DNA from: an uncultured Oxalobacteraceae bacterium
Lineage (GTDB): Bacteria; Pseudomonadota; Gammaproteobacteria; Burkholderiales; Burkholderiaceae_D
Assembly (NCBI GenBank): GCA_937996605.1
Contig: CALKVB010000218.1
Location: 1-18,044, forward strand
Direction of reading: 5' to 3'
DNA length: 18,044 nt
A program made the position numbers and the translations under genes. Each line of letters opens with the position of its first letter. Positions within the stretch are counted from its first letter, which is position 1. A model generated the notes under the pieces. That model was not told where the DNA came from. It did no database searches and saw only the letters and a program-made list of their open reading frames with translations. Of the stretch, positions 14,910-18,044 are shown one piece after another.

Positions 14910-15254
14910 ATGACCCCTCTATTCATCATTGCACCGGTCGCCATCGTCGTTATCGGATACATGGTCCTGCGTTCGCAAGGGCAAGTTTCAAAGCCGCCGA
15001 AGCCATCAAGTAGCGACCAGGGCTGGAACGATGGCCCTATCTTCGTAACTGACGATAACAATGAGCAAAGCGCCCAAGTCCAAACTCATACAAACCGTCA
15101 TTCATCATCTGAACTAGACAACAACTCTGCGCCGAGCACCTGCAACGATGTGACAGCCAGTGACAGCACCTCATCTTCCAATTCAAGTTGGGATTCAGGA
15201 TCAAGCAGCTGCAGCGTAGATTCCAGCCCAAGTGTTGATACGAGCAGTTACTGA
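14910..15254 (+). CDS. Hypothetical single-pass membrane protein with Ser/Asp-rich tail
   Basis: I do not recognise this 114-residue protein. From ATG at 14910 it has one hydrophobic segment (about residues 2-20), a short Lys/Pro linker and a conserved-looking patch WNDGPIFVTDDN (39-50). The tail is extremely serine-rich: 18 of residues 75-114 are Ser, mixed with Asp, Asn and Thr, with Cys at 78 and 101, ending in SSY. The frame could open earlier at TTG 14865, but ATG gives a simpler membrane anchor. The Shine-Dalgarno is weak (GAAAG). A clear terminator follows. The tail is probably disordered and faces the periplasm if the segment is a signal anchor. A coding gene is likely but not certain. 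Confidence 0.65.
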   Translation: MTPLFIIAPVAIVVIGYMVLRSQGQVSKPPKPSSSDQGWNDGPIFVTDDNNEQSAQVQTHTNRHSSSELDNNSAPSTCNDVTASDSTSSSNSSWDSGSSSCSVDSSPSVDTSSY

Positions 15255-15273
15255 GACTATTCACACAAACAAA

Positions 15274-15305
15274 AAAAACCGCCAAGCGTAAGCAAGGCGG
15301 TTTTT
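15274..15305. terminator. Bidirectional Rho-independent terminator
   Basis: AAAAACCGCC (15274-15283) and GGCGGTTTTT (15296-15305) are perfect complements around a 12-base loop, with A-run and T-run flanks. It lies between the converging Ser-rich protein gene and pnt operon and can end both. Confidence 0.92.
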
Positions 15306-15336
15306 CGTATTCACAAGCGCTAGAAAGAGACCAAAG

Positions 15337-15446
15337 AAATTCAATTTTGGGGATGCAGTGCTAGGCACCGAATTTGTAGAACATTGGAGCGATACCCAAG
15401 TATCGCGAGGCTTTGCAACAACGCAATGCGCCCCACAATTGAATTT
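15337..15446 (-). repeat. Structured dispersed repeat, copy B (3' of pntB)
   Basis: This 110-bp segment is bounded by 16-base inverted arms (15337-15352 and 15431-15446) with one mismatch. Inside is a perfect 7-bp hairpin, GCGATAC (15389-15395) CCAA GTATCGC (15400-15406), and a small GTGC/GCAC hairpin (15358-15368). Read on the minus strand it starts at the pntB stop, and its first ~52 bases match copy A at 36 of 52 positions. The right arm touches the pntB stop codon. It could be a MITE-like or REP-like element or a 3'-UTR RNA structure. Confidence 0.55.
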
Positions 15447-16893
15447 ATTCCACGGCTTTCACCATATCTTCGATCACCTTCTTAGCATCACCAAACACCA
15501 TCATCGTTTTGTCCATATAGAACAACTCATTGTCGAGGCCAGCATAACCCGAAGCCATGGAACGTTTATTGACGATTACAGTTTTAGCTTTGTAAGCTTC
15601 CAAAATCGGCATACCGGCAATCGGGGATTTCGGATCTTTCGCTGCGGGGTTAACCACGTCATTCGCCCCTAACACCAAGACCACGTCCGCCTGACCAAAT
15701 TCACTATTGATGTCTTCCATCTCAAATACTTGATCGTAAGGTACTTCGGCTTCCGCCAACAAGACGTTCATGTGGCCAGGCATACGACCGGCTACAGGAT
15801 GAATAGCATATTTAACGGTAATACCTTTGTGCGTCAACTTCTCCGTTAATTCTTTCAAAGCATGTTGAGCACGTGCCACCGCCAAGCCGTAACCTGGAAC
15901 GATGATCACCGTTTCGGCATTACCAAGCAAGAAAGCGACGTCATCTGGAGAACCGGACTTCACTGTACGTTGTACCGCTCCACCTGCGGCTGCCTCTGCT
16001 GGAGCTCCACCGAAACCGCCCAAAATCACGTTGAAGAAGGAACGATTCATCGCTTTACACATAATGTAAGACAAGATCGCGCCCGAAGAGCCGACTAAAG
16101 AACCTGCAATAATCAACATAGAGTTATTGAGTGAGAAGCCAATTCCTGCGGCTGCCCAACCTGAATAACTATTGAGCATCGATACTACAACCGGCATATC
16201 TGCACCACCAATTGGAATAATGATGAGTACACCCAATACAAATGCAATCGCGGTCATCAACAAAAATGGAGTCCAAGCAGGCGCTACGTTCGCATCGAAA
16301 CAAAATACCAATCCGAGGCCAACCATCGCGATCGCCAACACCAAGTTCAACATGTGCTGACCAGAGAAAGTCACAGGCGCACCTTGGAACAGACGGAATT
16401 TATATTTACCAGACAATTTACCGAAGGCGATTACAGAACCCGAAAAGGTAATTGCTCCAACAAAGGTACCGATAAATAATTCAATACGATTACCAAATGG
16501 AATTGCTGCGTCACGTGTCGTTATATTGAAGATCCAAGGTTCAGCGACTACAGATACCGCGATACAAACTGCTGCTAAACCAATCAAGGAGTGCATCGCC
16601 GCCACCAGTTCTGGCATCTTGGTCATCTCTACACGTTTAGCTAAAGTAGCTCCGATACCACCACCGACGATCACGCCAAGCGCCACCAAACCATAACCCA
16701 GATTGGCACCACCCACGGCTTCATTCTTAAGTTTAACGATCAAGGCAATCGTAGTGAAAGCGGCGACCGCCATCCCTACCATACCAAAAGCGTTGCCTCT
16801 GCGTGCAGTGGAAGGATGTGAGAGGCCTTTGAGCGCCTGAATAAAACATACCGATGCGATCAGATACAGCATCGTCACGAGGTTCATACTCAT
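15445..16893 (-). CDS. pntB: NAD(P) transhydrogenase subunit beta PntB
   Basis: PntB forms most of the proton channel and the NADP(H)-binding domain of the inner-membrane transhydrogenase, which uses the proton gradient to make NADPH from NADH. The N-terminal ~280 residues contain many membrane helices, and the conserved channel His in AAMHSLIG is at 101. The soluble domain III (about 300-482) has GYGLAVARAQ (334-343), GRMPGHMNVLLAEA (369-382) and GANDVVNP (409-416), the NADP-binding signatures. At 482 residues it is of normal length. The start is fixed by a strong AAGGAGG (16902-16908), 8 bases before the ATG. The ATG shares its A with the pntAB stop (TAATG). Last gene of the operon. Confidence 0.97.
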   Translation of the reverse strand: MSMNLVTMLYLIASVCFIQALKGLSHPSTARRGNAFGMVGMAVAAFTTIALIVKLKNEAVGGANLGYGLVALGVIVGGGIGATLAKRVEMTKMPELVAAMHSLIGLAAVCIAVSVVAEPWIFNITTRDAAIPFGNRIELFIGTFVGAITFSGSVIAFGKLSGKYKFRLFQGAPVTFSGQHMLNLVLAIAMVGLGLVFCFDANVAPAWTPFLLMTAIAFVLGVLIIIPIGGADMPVVVSMLNSYSGWAAAGIGFSLNNSMLIIAGSLVGSSGAILSYIMCKAMNRSFFNVILGGFGGAPAEAAAGGAVQRTVKSGSPDDVAFLLGNAETVIIVPGYGLAVARAQHALKELTEKLTHKGITVKYAIHPVAGRMPGHMNVLLAEAEVPYDQVFEMEDINSEFGQADVVLVLGANDVVNPAAKDPKSPIAGMPILEAYKAKTVIVNKRSMASGYAGLDNELFYMDKTMMVFGDAKKVIEDMVKAVE

Positions 16894-17219
16894 TATTGCG
16901 CCTCCTTAGAATCAGATTTCGCAGGAGCTTTAGGTTCTTTCTTCTTGAACATTTCCAACATCCTCTGTGTGACTAAGAAGCCACCAAATACATTGACTGC
17001 AGCTAAGGCAACAGCCAGTGTTCCCATCACTTGCGCCAAGGCGCCTTCGGTTAAACCCGCCGCTAACATCGCACCCACGATGATGATCGCAGAAATCGCA
17101 TTGGTGACCGCCATCAATGGCGTATGCAAAGCAGGAGTAACTGTCCACACGACGTGGTAACCGACATAAATTGCCAACACAAAAATGATCAGGTTGGTCA
17201 GGGTATGACTCACTTCCAT
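16893..17219 (-). CDS. pntAB: NAD(P) transhydrogenase subunit PntAB (membrane part of alpha)
   Basis: This 108-residue protein is the membrane domain (part of domain II) of the alpha subunit, encoded separately from the soluble PntAA as in Rhodospirillum and many betaproteobacteria. Three hydrophobic helices cover about residues 7-88, with family-typical VGYHVVWTVTPALHTPLMAVTNAISAIIIVGA-like sequence and NVFGGFLVTQRMLEMFK. A charged Lys/Glu tail ends it. Its stop overlaps the pntB start by one base, and pntAA ends 60 bases upstream, so all three are co-transcribed. Confidence 0.95.
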   Translation of the reverse strand: MEVSHTLTNLIIFVLAIYVGYHVVWTVTPALHTPLMAVTNAISAIIIVGAMLAAGLTEGALAQVMGTLAVALAAVNVFGGFLVTQRMLEMFKKKEPKAPAKSDSKEAQ

Positions 17220-17279
17220 CTCAAGCTCTCTTTCCAGAATTCGTTAAATAATTGACCGATATGCAAAGACATTACTGCC

Positions 17280-17994
17280 TTATTTGCGTAACACTTCACC
17301 ACCAGCGCACATCATAGTCGCGACGACAATTTCATCCTCTTTATTGATCGCCAAATTGGCGTCTTTATCAATAATGAGTTTCAAGAAATCGAGGATGTTA
17401 CGCGCATACAGAGCCGAAGCATCGGCTGCCACCAGGGTCGCCAAATTCGGTTCGCCAATAATGTGCACGCCATATTTAGTGACGGTTTTATTCAACTCGG
17501 ACAATGGGCAATTACCACCCTGCTCCACCGCCATATCGACGATCACTGAACCTGGTTTCATCGCTTTGACAGTTTCTTCCGAGATCAAAGTCGGTGCTTT
17601 ACGGCCTGGAATTAAGGCGGTCGTAATGATGATGTCAGCTTGCTTAGCTCGTTCGTGTACCAAGGCTGCCTGTCTTTCCATCCAAGCTGCTGGCATAGGA
17701 CGTGCATAACCACCCACACCCTTTGCGATTTCGCGCTCTTCATCGGTTTCATAGGGCACGTCAATAAATTTCGCACCCAGAGATTCGACTTGTTCTTTCA
17801 CTGGCGGACGTACGTCTGAGGCTTCAATCACCGCGCCCAAACGTTTGGCTGTCGCAATCGCTTGCAAACCCGCTACACCGACACCCATGATCAAGACACG
17901 CGCTGCCTTCACGGTACCTGCCGCCGTCATCAACATAGGCATAAAGCGTTGATAAGTGTTGGCTGCCAACATCACAGCTTTATACCCTGCGATA
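17280..17994 (-). CDS. pntAA: NAD(P) transhydrogenase subunit alpha PntAA, N-terminus missing (contig end)
   Basis: This is the NAD(H)-binding domain I of transhydrogenase. The reading frame is open to the last genomic base (17994); GTG at 17975 is not the real start, because the codons before it (reading I-A-G-Y-K-A) continue the family sequence. The NAD-binding Rossmann motif is GVGVAGLQAIATAKRLGA, followed by DVRPPVKEQVESLGA and the conserved loop VDMAVEQGGNCPLSE. About 237 residues are present, so roughly the first 130-145 residues are beyond the contig. The C-terminus ends at TAA 17282-17280, before the membrane part, confirming the split-alpha arrangement. Confidence 0.95.
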
Positions 17995-18044
17995 AGATCG
18001 GAAGAGCGTCGTGTAGGGAAAGAGTGTCTTCGCCTGTGTAGATC
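17995..18044 (+). other. Illumina TruSeq adapter left on the contig end (not genomic)
   Basis: The last 50 bases match a TruSeq dual-index adapter: 33 bases beginning AGATCGGAAGAGCGTCGTGT (17995-18027), an 8-base index CTTCGCCT (18028-18035) and GTGTAGATC (18036-18044), the start of the next fixed part. The index is the reverse complement of AGGCGAAG, which I recall as TruSeq i5 index D505. The pntAA frame breaks exactly at this point. Confidence 0.97.

Noticed and set aside
17280..17975. GTG at 17975 as the true start of a short PntA.
   Set aside because: The codons upstream continue the PntA family sequence up to the adapter junction, so the gene is cut by the contig end.
1..18044. Search for CRISPR arrays, tRNA or rRNA genes, transposases, phage or defence genes.
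   Set aside because: None seen; the short repeats present are hairpins or coding repeats, and all large frames fit housekeeping or exported-protein families.

Overview
This window looks like one contig from a betaproteobacterium of the order Burkholderiales, most likely an Oxalobacteraceae member of moderate GC such as Undibacterium or a relative. That placement is inferred from protein character and gene neighbourhoods (ypjD-PP0621-pilS-pilR, ffh, proS/rppH/CNP1, split pntAA-pntAB-pntB). No search was run. Both window edges look like contig ends. The last 50 bases (17995-18044) are Illumina TruSeq adapter and not genome, and the first ~32 bases may also be unreliable.

Layout. 33-4175 (minus) is a tightly overlapping operon: YpjD/CcsA-like membrane protein, a small Cys-rich PP0621-type protein, sensor kinase PilS and sigma-54 activator PilR, the last cut short near the edge. 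4512-6674 (plus) is a secreted S46 dipeptidyl-peptidase followed by a hairpin terminator. 6920-8278 (plus) is ffh (SRP GTPase). 8279-8901 is a long non-coding stretch with a structured repeat. 8902-9366 (plus) is a histone-H1-like Lys/Ala/Pro tail fused to a SWIB domain, followed by a strong bidirectional terminator and rlmF (9490-10470). 10504-12911 (minus) is proS followed by a secreted lytic transglycosylase whose signal-peptide codons overlap a terminator-like hairpin. 13268-14427 (plus) is rppH overlapping a CNP1-family protein. Then come a small low-molecular-weight tyrosine phosphatase-like protein and a Ser-rich membrane-anchored protein of unknown function. 15445-17994 (minus) is the proton-translocating transhydrogenase operon pntAA-pntAB-pntB, with pntAA cut by the contig end.

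How the genes work together. Most genes are housekeeping: protein targeting (Ffh), translation (ProS, RlmF), mRNA 5'-end turnover (RppH), NADPH supply (Pnt), cell-wall turnover (lytic transglycosylase) and type IV pilus regulation (PilSR). I see no mobile element, CRISPR array, rRNA or tRNA gene, prophage or defence system, and nothing I would call a new multi-gene system. The observations most worth following are a diverged, structured repeat found just 3' of both ffh and pntB in the same orientation relative to the gene; the terminator-like hairpin inside the lytic transglycosylase coding sequence; the SWIB/H1-tail fusion; and the sequencing adapter left on the contig end.
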